Positions 8,160 through 16,030 of a stretch of DNA of 64,000 nucleotides are shown piece by piece. Both the position numbers and the translations under genes were made by a program. Numbering within the stretch: position 1 is the first letter of the stretch; every line of letters starts with the position of its first letter. The stretch covers positions 1-64,000 of the forward strand of contig JARRRD010000001.1 in NCBI GenBank assembly GCA_037381085.1, written 5' to 3'. Below the pieces are notes generated by a model that had not been told where the DNA came from, did no database searches, and saw nothing but the letters and a program-made list of their open reading frames with translations. This DNA is from JARRRD01 sp037381085 (GTDB taxonomy: Bacteria; Nitrospirota; Thermodesulfovibrionia; Thermodesulfovibrionales; UBA6898).

Positions 8160-8744
8160 ATGCTCGGCGAAAAATTAGGACACGTATTCGACAAACCCCT
8201 CGCAGGCGTCGCAAGAAAGATCCCCTTCAGTCCGAATGTTTTGACCGTTGCGGGCTTTGTAGTAACGGTCATTGCATCCGGTGTGCTTTTGGCCGATCTT
8301 CGAACCGGTGGAGTGGTCGTTCTTGTCGGGGGGGCCTTTGACGTCCTGGACGGGGTGGTGGCACGGATCAACGGCAGGAGTTCAAGGTTCGGCGCATTTC
8401 TCGACTCCGTGCTTGACAGGTATTCCGACGCCGCGATACTGCTGGCCATCGCCTGGAACCTGGCGGACCGCAATAACTACAGGGGGGCGATGCTTTGTCT
8501 CGGGACGCTGGTGGGAGCGTTTCTGATCAGCTATACGAGGGCCAGGGCCGAGGGGCTGGGAGAGAATTGCAATCACGGACTCATGGAAAGACCCGAGAGG
8601 GTGATCCTCATTTCCTTCGGGGCTATTGCGGGCCTGATGGTGCCCGTCCTGTGGGCACTGTTTGTACTTACTCATTTCACCGTACTGCAGAGGATATATC
8701 ATGTCTGGAGGCTTACCGGAAGAGGCCCCGCGGACGGCAGGTAG
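8160..8744 (+). CDS. CDP-alcohol phosphatidyltransferase (probable phosphatidylinositol-phosphate synthase type)
   Basis: An integral membrane enzyme of 194 residues. The complete signature D-x2-D-G-x2-A-R-x8-G-x3-D-x3-D is visible at about residues 60-90 (DVLDGVVARIN, then RFGAFLDSVLDRYSD). Hydrophobic helices flank it. The family joins a CDP-linked lipid to an alcohol. Because the inositol phosphate synthase gene lies immediately upstream in the same unit, inositol phosphate is the likely acceptor, as in bacterial phosphatidylinositol-phosphate synthases. No inositol-phosphate cytidylyltransferase domain is fused, which argues against di-myo-inositol-phosphate (thermophile solute) synthesis, though that cannot be excluded. 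Confidence 0.8.
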   Translation: MLGEKLGHVFDKPLAGVARKIPFSPNVLTVAGFVVTVIASGVLLADLRTGGVVVLVGGAFDVLDGVVARINGRSSRFGAFLDSVLDRYSDAAILLAIAWNLADRNNYRGAMLCLGTLVGAFLISYTRARAEGLGENCNHGLMERPERVILISFGAIAGLMVPVLWALFVLTHFTVLQRIYHVWRLTGRGPADGR

Positions 8745-8754
8745 AGAAGAAATC

Positions 8755-9279
8755 TCAGAATTCTATTCCTTTTCTGGCCTTGGTGTCTTTCCCGTAGGGA
8801 TGCTTTATATTCCGCATGAATGTCACGTAGTCCGCGACAGCGAGCAGTCCCTCCGGGGCACCCTTCCCGGTGAGGATGAGCTCGGCGTGACCGGGTTTCT
8901 TACTGATGAAGTCCGTCGTTTCCCCCTCCGAGAGTATTCCCTCCGCAACAAGACAGATGAATTCATCGAGAACAATCAAGTCGTAATTGTCTTCCTCGAA
9001 GGCGTGCAGCAGACAGGAGAGCGCTTTTTGTGCCTCCTCTCTCAGGGATGCCCTGTCAATTTCGGGGTGGAAGAGCGGAGATTTGACTTCGTTGAAGACG
9101 AGGGTGTCGATGCCCAGCCTTGACAGCATGCATATCTCGCTGCCGGAATCGGGTTCCTTGAAAAATTGCACGAAGAGAGTCCGGAGGCCCCTGCTTCTCG
9201 CCCGTACGGACATGCCTACGGCGGCAGTTGTCTTCCCTTTACCGTCTCCGGTATAAATGTGAATCAGGCCTTTTTCCAT
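8755..9279 (-). CDS. cobO: Cob(I)yrinic acid a,c-diamide adenosyltransferase (CobO/BtuR type)
   Basis: Adenosylates the cobalt of corrinoids, giving the coenzyme B12 form. The P-loop GDGKGKTTAAVG lies at residues 11-22 and the Walker-B-like LIVLDEFI near residue 100. The protein is 174 residues from ATG at 9279, normal for the family. An upstream extension to 9402 runs into a repeat element and is not protein-like. It is convergent with the phosphotransferase gene. Its presence agrees with the corrinoid-dependent cluster 20 kb away, but the two are not adjacent. Confidence 0.92.
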   Translation of the reverse strand: MEKGLIHIYTGDGKGKTTAAVGMSVRARSRGLRTLFVQFFKEPDSGSEICMLSRLGIDTLVFNEVKSPLFHPEIDRASLREEAQKALSCLLHAFEEDNYDLIVLDEFICLVAEGILSEGETTDFISKKPGHAELILTGKGAPEGLLAVADYVTFMRNIKHPYGKDTKARKGIEF

Positions 9280-9330
9280 CCCAAAAATGCGGTGACCCGG
9301 CAAAAACCGGCCGTTTCTTCTGACAACATC

Positions 9331-9552
9331 ATTAACTTCAACGTTGCATAAAAATCCCTGAAAAGCAGGGAAGGGACAGCGAAAAATGTCTTGTAGCGAC
9401 ACCTTACAGCCCTGGAGAGGGGTCTGCCGGCCATTTTCCGGAAGTCACTAAGCGTCGGGTCCTCATTCATGTGAAAGATAAATAAAATCATGTCGTCACT
9501 ACAGGACTTTTTCGGTGACCCTTCCGGGCTGTTTTGCAACGTCAAGGTTAAC
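9331..9552 (-). repeat. Repeat family A, copy 1 (MITE-like, complete)
   Basis: About 220 bp filling the space between cobO and tRNA-Gly. The ends are inverted copies (TTAACTTCAACGTTGCA at the left, and its near complement around TGCAACGTCAAGGTTAA at the right). Inside these are longer imperfect inverted arms: CGAAAAATGTCTTGTAGCGA on one side against CGAAAAAGTCCTGTAGTGA on the other. Related copies occur at 17366, 23761 and 36115. It encodes no transposase. Small open frames run through it by chance. The rest of the 9280-9592 gap holds nothing else that I can support. Confidence 0.8.
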
Positions 9553-9563
9553 AAAACCGCCGG

Positions 9564-9580
9564 GGACTGAAAAACAGTCC
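9564..9580 (-). terminator. Possible terminator after tRNA-Gly
   Basis: GGACTG and CAGTCC form a perfect 6-bp stem with a 5-base loop just downstream of the tRNA. A short T-run (GGTTTTGTT) follows on the minus strand after about 7 bases, so the fit to an intrinsic terminator is only fair. Confidence 0.4.
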
Positions 9581-9592
9581 ATCCCTTTGAAG

Positions 9593-9667
9593 TGGAGCGG
9601 GCGACGGGATTCGAACCCGCGACCTTCAGCTTGGGAAGCTAACACTCTACCACTGAGTTACGCCCGC
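9593..9667 (-). tRNA. tRNA-Gly (anticodon CCC)
   Basis: On the minus strand the acceptor GCGGGCG pairs with CGCCCGC. The D arm contains CTCAGTGGTAGAG, the anticodon stem TTAGC/GCTGA encloses the loop TTCCCAA (anticodon CCC at positions 34-36), and the T arm has GGGTTCGAATCCC. The 3' CCA is encoded (9593-9595) after discriminator T. No variable-arm oddity is seen. Confidence 0.95.
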
Positions 9668-9802
9668 GATGATATTTTTATAAATCAGGAGTCCGGAAAA
9701 TGTCAAGAATAGTGGCGCTTAGGCCGGCCGGCGGGATTTCTCCTGCTTTCTTGACTTGACGGGAAAGTAATCTTTATAATCCAAGTTTAATCGAGGTTCA
9801 GC

Positions 9803-11284
9803 GTGGAAGAGAGCAACGAACTTATAAAGCAGCGGATAAAGAAGGCTGAAGAACTCCGGGAAATGGCTGTTGCACCCTATGGCGGCCCGTTTTACGCGGC
9901 CGACCGTGCCGCGGAATTGAGCGGTAAGTACGGCGGAACCTCGAAGGGGGAGCTTGAGGCGGACGCCGTCCGTTGTTCCCTTGCCGGGAGGATAGTAGCC
10001 CTCAGGGATTTCGGGAAGGCGGCCTTTGCCCATATACAGGACTCTACGGGCCGGATACAGATCTACCTTAAACGGGATGTGCTGGGAGAAAAGCATGCCC
10101 TGCTTAAAAAGCTGGATGTCGGGGATATTGTGGGAGTGGAAGGCAGACTCTTCAGGACAAAGACCGATGAACTCACCGTCGAGGTGGAATCCTTCGAATT
10201 GCTGACCAAGTCCATCAGGCCCCTACCCGAAAAATGGCACGGCCTGAAGGACGTGGAGACGCGGTACCGGCAGCGCTATGTCGATCTTATCGTGAATCCG
10301 GAGGTGCGGCAGAATTTCGCGAAGCGGAGCACAATCATCAAGGCGGTCAGGGATTTCCTGGAATCCGAGGGCTTTATAGAAGTGGAAACGCCGATGATGC
10401 ACCAGATACCGGGCGGCGCTACGGCGCGCCCTTTCAGGACCCATCACAATGCCCTGGATATTGACCTCTATCTGAGGATCGCCCCTGAACTCTATCTGAA
10501 GCGACTACTGGTCGGCGGATACGAAAGGGTATACGAATTGAACAAGAACTTCAGAAACGAGGGGATATCGACGAAGCACAACCCGGAATTCTCGATGCTC
10601 GAGTTCTACATAGCCTTCAAGGACTATAACTTTCTGATGTCTTTCACGGAACAGCTCATCACAACTGTTGCGATGAAGGCGGCCGGAACATTGATGATAC
10701 CTTACGGAGAAGAGGTCATCGACCTTACGCCGCCCTGGCCCAGGGTGCCGATATTGGAGGCCCTCGGGGAAAAGGGTGTCCCGCCGGAGGTAGTCAATGA
10801 TCCGGAAAAGGCAAAGTCATGGTGCAGGGCCAACCATATCGACATTCCGGCCGGCTCTTCGATGGGCAAGATCCTGGATGAGATATTCAAGGAAAAAGTC
10901 GAACCCGGACTGGTTCAGCCGACCTTTATTACGGATTATCCCGTAGAGCTGTCCCCGCTTGCAAAGAGGAAGGCGGACAACCCCGCTCTCGTGGAACGGT
11001 TCGAACTCTTCATGAGTTCGAGGGAGATCGCCAACGCCTTTTCCGAGCTGAACGACCCCTTTGATCAGAAGGAGCGGTTTCTCGAACAGGTCAAGGCCAA
11101 ACAGGCCGGCGACGAAGAGGCACACTGGATGGACGAGGACTTCATCAGGGCGCTCGAATACGGTATGCCCCCGGCCGCCGGAGAGGGCATAGGGATCGAC
11201 CGCCTGGTCATGCTCCTGACGAATTCGCAGTCTATACGGGATGTAATACTTTTCCCCCAGCTCAAGCCGGAGCATCAGGAATGA
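9803..11284 (+). CDS. lysS: Lysyl-tRNA synthetase, class II
   Basis: Charges tRNA-Lys. The GTG start at 9803 has GAGG six bases upstream. The N-terminal OB-fold anticodon-binding domain covers about residues 45-160. The catalytic core has motif 2 (FRNEGISTKHNPEFSMLEFY) near residue 250 and motif 3 (AAGEGIGIDRLVMLLTNS) near residue 460. The 493-residue length is normal. It is followed 34 bases later by lolC on the same strand. Confidence 0.97.
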   Translation: MEESNELIKQRIKKAEELREMAVAPYGGPFYAADRAAELSGKYGGTSKGELEADAVRCSLAGRIVALRDFGKAAFAHIQDSTGRIQIYLKRDVLGEKHALLKKLDVGDIVGVEGRLFRTKTDELTVEVESFELLTKSIRPLPEKWHGLKDVETRYRQRYVDLIVNPEVRQNFAKRSTIIKAVRDFLESEGFIEVETPMMHQIPGGATARPFRTHHNALDIDLYLRIAPELYLKRLLVGGYERVYELNKNFRNEGISTKHNPEFSMLEFYIAFKDYNFLMSFTEQLITTVAMKAAGTLMIPYGEEVIDLTPPWPRVPILEALGEKGVPPEVVNDPEKAKSWCRANHIDIPAGSSMGKILDEIFKEKVEPGLVQPTFITDYPVELSPLAKRKADNPALVERFELFMSSREIANAFSELNDPFDQKERFLEQVKAKQAGDEEAHWMDEDFIRALEYGMPPAAGEGIGIDRLVMLLTNSQSIRDVILFPQLKPEHQE

Positions 11285-11318
11285 AGGGTCCCGGCCGGAA
11301 AGCCTCCGCCCCTGCCGC

Positions 11319-12551
11319 ATGAATCCGCCCTATCAGGCCTTTATAGCGCTCAGGTATCTGAGGTCCAAAAGAAAACATAAAGGGCTCTCGGTCAACACCG
11401 CCATCTCCATCGGAGGGGTTGCACTGGGCGTAATGGCTCTCCTCGTGGTCCTGGCTGTAATGAGCGGGTTCCAGCAGGACCTCCAGGGGAAAATCCTTGG
11501 GGCCAACGCCCACGTCGTTATACGCAACTATGCGGGACCTATAACGGGTTATGACGGTATTGCTGCCGTCCTGAAAAAAGAGAAGTACGTCTCGGCCTTT
11601 GCCCCCTTTGTGCTGGGTCAGGTAATGGTCTCCCACGGGAAAAGGGCCCACGGCGTATATCTCAAGGGTGTCAATACGGAGGCCGAGGCCAAGACAACGG
11701 ACATACTGGCCCATATCAAGGAAGGGAGTTTCAGGGACCTCTCCGTAAAGGGCGGTCTTCCCGGCATTATACTGGGCAGGGAACTGGCGGGAAATCTCGG
11801 GGTCTTCGTGGGAGACAAGGTAAACGTCGTCTCACCCGTAGGTGAGATCGGTCCCATGGGGATGCTGCCAAGGGTGAGGCAGTTCAGGGTCGTGGGCATC
11901 TTCGAGATCGGGATGTTCGAGTACGACAGCAACCTCGTACTGACCGGTATGAGAGCGGCCCAGGAATTCTTCGGCCTGAAGGACAATGAAATAAGCGGGG
12001 TCCAGCTGAGGCTTAACGACATCTACAAGGCCCCGGACGTGAGAAGGCGCCTGCAGCGGGAGCTCGGGTTCCCTTACGAAGTACTGGACTGGATGCAGAT
12101 GAACAAGAACCTCTTTTCGGCGCTGAAGCTCGAAAAGCTGGCGATGTTTGTGATACTGGTTTTGATAGTGCTTGTGGCTTCGTTCAACATTATCAGCAAT
12201 CTCATTATGAACGTGATAGAGAAGAGCAGGGAGATTGCGATTCTGAAGGCCATGGGCGCCACGAGCCGCGGGATCATGACGGTCTTCATGCTGCAGGGTC
12301 TTTTCATCGGACTGATAGGGACCATCATCGGAGTTACGGGCGGCTACTCTCTCGGATACATACTCAACACCTATCAGATAATAAAGCTACCCGCGGATGT
12401 CTACTACCTGAGCCATCTGCCGGTTAAAATGGAGTTGTCCGATTTCATCGCTGTTTCCTCGTCCGCGATCATAATAAGCTTCCTTGCCACGCTGTACCCG
12501 GCCTGGCAGGCCGCGAAGCTGAACCCCGTCGAGCCTTTGCGGTATGAGTGA
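11319..12551 (+). CDS. lolC: Lipoprotein-releasing ABC transporter permease LolC/LolE
   Basis: The inner-membrane subunit that extracts lipoproteins for transport to the outer membrane. Architecture is that of the family: one N-terminal membrane helix (about residues 25-50, GGVALGVMALLVVLAVMSGF), a large periplasmic MacB-like domain, then three C-terminal helices from about residue 270, with IEKSREIAILKAMGAT between the first two. It ends with the typical YPAWQAAKLNPVEPLRYE. LolD follows 6 bases later. Only one permease gene is present, so the complex may use a homodimer (LolF-like) or a second gene elsewhere. Confidence 0.93.
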   Translation: MNPPYQAFIALRYLRSKRKHKGLSVNTAISIGGVALGVMALLVVLAVMSGFQQDLQGKILGANAHVVIRNYAGPITGYDGIAAVLKKEKYVSAFAPFVLGQVMVSHGKRAHGVYLKGVNTEAEAKTTDILAHIKEGSFRDLSVKGGLPGIILGRELAGNLGVFVGDKVNVVSPVGEIGPMGMLPRVRQFRVVGIFEIGMFEYDSNLVLTGMRAAQEFFGLKDNEISGVQLRLNDIYKAPDVRRRLQRELGFPYEVLDWMQMNKNLFSALKLEKLAMFVILVLIVLVASFNIISNLIMNVIEKSREIAILKAMGATSRGIMTVFMLQGLFIGLIGTIIGVTGGYSLGYILNTYQIIKLPADVYYLSHLPVKMELSDFIAVSSSAIIISFLATLYPAWQAAKLNPVEPLRYE

Positions 12552-12557
12552 GAGATC

Positions 12558-13247
12558 ATGCGTAACCTGATCGAGACGGCGGATATCACCAAATCCTTCA
12601 CGACCGAAGCAGGCGAACTCCTCGTACTGAAGGGCATAAACTGCTCGGTGAGAGAGGGGGAGATGGTGGGGATAATAGGAGCTTCGGGCGCCGGCAAGAG
12701 CACGCTGCTCCACATATTGGGCGCACTGGACCGTCCGACATCGGGCAGGGTGCTGTTTGACGGCAAGGATATAGCCGCCATGGAAAACAACATCCTCGCT
12801 GATTTCAGAAACCATAGTGTCGGGTTTGTATTCCAGTTTCATCATCTCCTCCCGGAATTTACCTCCCTGGAGAATGTGATGCTTCCCGGTCTGATAAGCG
12901 GGGTCTCGCACGCGGACATGAGGAAAAAAGGCAGAGAACTTCTTGCCGAACTGGGATTAGCGGACAGGCTGACGCACAGGCCCGGGGAATTGTCCGGAGG
13001 AGAACAGCAGAGGGTTGCGGTGGCACGGGCTCTCGTCCAGGACCCCAGAGTAGTCCTTGCGGACGAGCCGACGGGCAATCTCGATACAGCGACGGGCAAC
13101 GACCTGTTCGAGCTGTTCATGGATCTGAACATGCAGAAGAAGATAACCTTTGTGATCGTTACCCACAACAGGGAGCTTTCGGGCCGTTGCCACAGGGTGC
13201 TTGAAATGGCCGACGGAAGGTTCCTGACGGGCAGCCTTTCCGGCTGA
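12558..13247 (+). CDS. lolD: Lipoprotein-releasing ABC transporter ATP-binding protein LolD
   Basis: A 229-residue ATPase. Walker A GASGAGKST is near residue 41, the Q-loop lies in FVFQFHHLLPEF, the ABC signature is LSGGEQQRVAVARAL, and Walker B with catalytic Glu is VVLADEPTGNLD. The HLLPEFTSLENVMLPGLI stretch is characteristic of the LolD/MacB subgroup. It is cotranscribed with lolC. Confidence 0.95.
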   Translation: MRNLIETADITKSFTTEAGELLVLKGINCSVREGEMVGIIGASGAGKSTLLHILGALDRPTSGRVLFDGKDIAAMENNILADFRNHSVGFVFQFHHLLPEFTSLENVMLPGLISGVSHADMRKKGRELLAELGLADRLTHRPGELSGGEQQRVAVARALVQDPRVVLADEPTGNLDTATGNDLFELFMDLNMQKKITFVIVTHNRELSGRCHRVLEMADGRFLTGSLSG

Positions 13248-13256
13248 GGATCGGGG

Positions 13257-14099
13257 ATGGAGAAATACAGGAAGATAGAGACAATGACGGCTGAACAGGC
13301 GAGGAAGTGGCTTGGGGGCAGGAAAGAGGGGGAATTTATTCTGCTCGATGTGCGTCAGCCTGCGGAATACCGGGCAGGACATCTTCCGGGGGCCCTGTTC
13401 ATTCCGCTGCCGGAGCTTCCCGACAGGGTGGGGGAACTTGATCCCTCCAAGCCTGTCCTCGCCTATTGCCGGAGCGGCAACCGGAGCAGGTCCGCGGCTG
13501 CGCTCCTGTTAACTGAGGGATTTGACAATGTATCGAGCATGGAGGGCGGTATCTCGGCGTGGAACGGTCAGGTGGCTGTCGGGGACTACCGCGAGGGCTT
13601 GTATCTTCTTGAGGGCAGGAATACGGCGGAAGAATTGATTTCACTGGCCTGGTCGCTGGAAGAGGGCAGCCGCACTTTTTATCGGAGAGCTGAAGAGATC
13701 ACTTCCGATAGTGAAGGAAAGGAACTCTTCCTCATGCTCGCAAAGGCCGAGGAAAAGCATAAATCGAATATTTACGATGTGTACAAAATGGTGGCGGGCG
13801 AAGGTGCGAGGGACTTCCGGGAGAGCGGGGCGCTGAATGGCGTCATGGAAGGCGGAGTGCAGGTCGAAGATGTGATAGGCTTCCTGAAAGGGAAGGACAG
13901 GACTGTACGGGACGCCATCGAGGTTTCGATGGAGCTTGAAGCTAACGCCCTTGACCTGTACGTCAAAATGCTCAGGACGATAGGGCAGGTTAACGCGCGG
14001 AAGGTTTTCACCTCCCTCATCGAGGAAGAGAAGCACCACCTCTCGCTTTTAGGCAAAGTACTGGAAGAAAGGGTTGCGGAAGATGAAAGGAATAACTGA
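13257..14099 (+). CDS. Rhodanese domain fused to a ferritin-like (rubrerythrin-type) domain
   Basis: Residues 1-105 form a rhodanese domain with the active-site loop CRSGNRS and the conserved LLDVRQPAEYRAGHLPGA. Residues 120-270 form a ferritin-like helical domain with paired carboxylate/His motifs: SLEEGSRTFYRR, AKAEEKHKSNI, SMELEANALDLY and IEEEKHHLSLL, as expected for a diiron site. Such fusions are known in anaerobes and are usually linked with sulfur handling or oxidative stress. No rubredoxin domain is present. It starts 9 bases after lolD and its stop codon coincides with the start of a repeat. Confidence 0.85.
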   Translation: MEKYRKIETMTAEQARKWLGGRKEGEFILLDVRQPAEYRAGHLPGALFIPLPELPDRVGELDPSKPVLAYCRSGNRSRSAAALLLTEGFDNVSSMEGGISAWNGQVAVGDYREGLYLLEGRNTAEELISLAWSLEEGSRTFYRRAEEITSDSEGKELFLMLAKAEEKHKSNIYDVYKMVAGEGARDFRESGALNGVMEGGVQVEDVIGFLKGKDRTVRDAIEVSMELEANALDLYVKMLRTIGQVNARKVFTSLIEEEKHHLSLLGKVLEERVAEDERNN

Positions 14100-14184
14100 C
14101 CACAGAGACACGAAGACTTGGAGAAGGACCTGAGCCGCTTTGTTTATTTTCATGTCCCCTCCGTGCCTCTGTGCCTCCGTGACG
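14099..14184. repeat. Repeat family C, copy 1
   Basis: A palindromic element: ACCACAGAGACACGAAGA at one end and an inverted partner around CTCCGTGCCTCTGTGCCTCC at the other, enclosing a T-rich centre. A second copy lies at 32553-32644. The element begins inside the stop codon of the rhodanese-ferritin gene and may act as its terminator or mRNA-stabilising hairpin. Confidence 0.7.
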
Positions 14185-14235
14185 ATATTTTTTTGTTTCG
14201 GCCTTGCGGCTTTAAGTTTTAGGGGGAGATAACGG

Positions 14236-14787
14236 ATGCAGAGGTTCGATGAGTCTTCGGCGGTATGCCAGATATTCACCTTCAAGGAGGGGTTGCTTTC
14301 TCCTTTCGCCCACGATCTGCGGATCGGGGTCGAATCTTTTGTCATCGAGGTCGGAGGCGGCGAGCATTTCATCAGTGCGTCGTTCGATGCGCGCTCACTG
14401 AGAGTGGATTGCGCCGTTGAGAACGGAGAGGAGCGACCTGACCTCCTTAGTCCGGCGGACAGGGACAAAATAAACAACAGCATTCTCAATGAAGTACTTA
14501 ACCCGGATAAGTATCCCGTTATCGCCCTGGTTTCGTCGTCTGTCAGAAAAAGCGACTTGAAATACGTGGTCTGCGGAGCTCTGACCTTGCACGGGCAGAC
14601 GCGCGAGATATCTTTTGATGTGCGAAAAGAGGACGGTACGCATTACGTTTGCGATGTCGGTCTCCACCTTCCGGACTTCGGGATCAGGCCGTTCAGTACG
14701 TTATTCGGTGCGGTCAGAATCAAGCCGGATATACTGATACACATGAGGATCCCGACGGATCGGATCGAGGAGGGGGCCCTGCCGTAG
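14236..14787 (+). CDS. YceI-like family protein
   Basis: 183 residues with the lipocalin-like YceI pattern: FTFKEGLLSPFAHDLRI near the N-terminus, VCGALTLHGQTREISFDV at about residues 115-132 and DFGIRPFSTLFGAVRIKPDI at about 144-163. YceI proteins bind polyisoprenoid-type lipids, and most have a signal peptide. This one has none visible and so is probably cytoplasmic. GGGGGAG sits 7 bases before the ATG. It is convergent with the ferredoxin gene. Confidence 0.8.
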   Translation: MQRFDESSAVCQIFTFKEGLLSPFAHDLRIGVESFVIEVGGGEHFISASFDARSLRVDCAVENGEERPDLLSPADRDKINNSILNEVLNPDKYPVIALVSSSVRKSDLKYVVCGALTLHGQTREISFDVRKEDGTHYVCDVGLHLPDFGIRPFSTLFGAVRIKPDILIHMRIPTDRIEEGALP

Positions 14788-14791
14788 TTCA

Positions 14792-14817
14792 GGCCGCTTC
14801 ACGCCGCCTCTGCGGCC
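14792..14817. terminator. Inverted repeat between convergent genes
   Basis: GGCCGC (14792-14797) and GCGGCC (14812-14817) form a perfect 6-bp stem between the YceI-like and ferredoxin genes. It lacks a T-run, so it is only a possible bidirectional terminator. Confidence 0.3.
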
Positions 14818-14825
14818 GGGAAGGC

Positions 14826-15017
14826 TTATTCGATCGTTATTGCGCGAAAAGGACAGGACTGAACGACGCCCCGGTGCTTTTCCACCAGGAACATCTCATG
14901 GCGTATTACCCACGGCCTGCCGTCCCTCATCTCGAAAAACATCGGGTAGATTTCCGTACAGGCCCCGCATCCCACGCAGAGACTGTAATCTATGTAAGGT
15001 ATGGCGTGGTGTGTCAT
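14826..15017 (-). CDS. Single-cluster 4Fe-4S ferredoxin
   Basis: 63 residues from ATG at 15017, which has GGGAG about 9 bases upstream. A longer frame to 15083 lacks ferredoxin sequence in its extension. The cluster ligands are in CVGCGACTEIYP and the distal VVQSCPF, the pattern of monocluster [4Fe-4S] ferredoxins (the second half carries only the last cysteine). It probably serves as a soluble electron carrier. It is divergent from hpt. Confidence 0.85.
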   Translation of the reverse strand: MTHHAIPYIDYSLCVGCGACTEIYPMFFEMRDGRPWVIRHEMFLVEKHRGVVQSCPFRAITIE

Positions 15018-15118
15018 GTTATCGGGCTCCCATAATTGAATTATAACAGACCCACATTTTTGTTGAGAATAATCATATCTCACGTTAATATAGTCTTACC
15101 AAGATAGCGGAGGTAAGG

Positions 15119-15640
15119 ATGATAGTAGGCAAACCTTTTCTGACGGTCGATGTAATAAACAGTAAGGTGAGAGAACTTGCGGAAAGAATATCGAGGGACT
15201 ACGAGGGAAAAGAACTGGTTGCGGTAGGAATCCTGAAGGGTGCATTCATGTTCTTCAGCGACCTGGTGAGGTCGATCAGGATCCCCTTGACGATCGACTT
15301 CATTATCGCCTCAAGCTACCTGAAAGACGAAACGTCCGGTGAGGTGAAGGTTCATTACGACGTCGGCGAGGATATTGAGGACAAGGACGTTTTGCTTATA
15401 GACGACATCGTCGACACGGGCGTGACCCTCAATTACCTGAGGGAGAGGATTCTTATGAAGTGCCCGCGCAGCCTGCGGATATGCTCTTTCCTGGATAAGA
15501 CCGCAAGGCGTGAAGTTGAGATACCGATAGATTACGTGGGCTTCAGAATTCCCAACGAGTTCGTCGTGGGGTACGGTCTCGATTACGACAATAAATTTCG
15601 TAACCTGCCATATATATCGTCTTTCAAGAAGACTGCGTAG
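15119..15640 (+). CDS. hpt: Hypoxanthine phosphoribosyltransferase
   Basis: Purine salvage: forms IMP/GMP from the base and PRPP. The PRPP-binding motif DVLLIDDIVDTGVTL is near residue 90, with LVAVGILKGAFMF in the N-terminal half and IPIDYVGFRIPNEFVVGYGL in the base-recognition region. Length 173 is typical. GGAGG lies before the ATG. queD follows 18 bases later. Confidence 0.96.
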   Translation: MIVGKPFLTVDVINSKVRELAERISRDYEGKELVAVGILKGAFMFFSDLVRSIRIPLTIDFIIASSYLKDETSGEVKVHYDVGEDIEDKDVLLIDDIVDTGVTLNYLRERILMKCPRSLRICSFLDKTARREVEIPIDYVGFRIPNEFVVGYGLDYDNKFRNLPYISSFKKTA

Positions 15641-15658
15641 ACAACCGGAGGTGTAACA

Positions 15659-16030
15659 ATGTATGAGTTGACGGTGGAAGTAGGTTTTTCTGCTGCGCAC
15701 CAGTTGAGGGGGTACAAGGGGAATTGCGAGAACATGCATGGTCATAACTGGCGGGTACAGATTAATATAGCGGCGGGGAGGTTGAACGATATAGATATCG
15801 CCATGGACTTTCGCGAGGTCAAACAGATCGCAAGAGAGGTCATCCTGCCGCTTGATCACGCTTTTCTTAATGAAGTGTTTCCCTTTACCGAAAAAAATCC
15901 CTCTTCCGAGAATATCGCAAAGTGGATATACGATTCGCTGAAAAAGAAGATAAACGGCGATGACCTGCGGGTTGCCGGGGTCACCGTCTGGGAATCGGAC
16001 AGTGCATCGGCCTCTTACTATGAAGATTGA
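15659..16030 (+). CDS. queD: 6-carboxytetrahydropterin synthase QueD / PTPS family
   Basis: 123 residues. Zinc-ligating histidines appear in FSAAHQL and MHGHNW, and the catalytic cysteine in GNCENMHGH. The family makes 6-carboxy-tetrahydropterin in queuosine synthesis, or sepiapterin-type pterins in related members. No other queuosine gene is adjacent, so the assignment within the family rests on the CxxxHxH spacing. It overlaps the following tldE/pmbA gene by 11 bases. Confidence 0.92.
   Translation: MYELTVEVGFSAAHQLRGYKGNCENMHGHNWRVQINIAAGRLNDIDIAMDFREVKQIAREVILPLDHAFLNEVFPFTEKNPSSENIAKWIYDSLKKKINGDDLRVAGVTVWESDSASASYYED

Noticed and set aside
9264..9554. A 96-codon minus-strand frame sharing words such as KKSCSDDMIL with a frame at 36095-36331
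   Set aside because: The similarity is due to both lying in the same DNA repeat (family A). There is no ribosome site, and the repeat's inverted ends, not protein constraint, explain the conservation.
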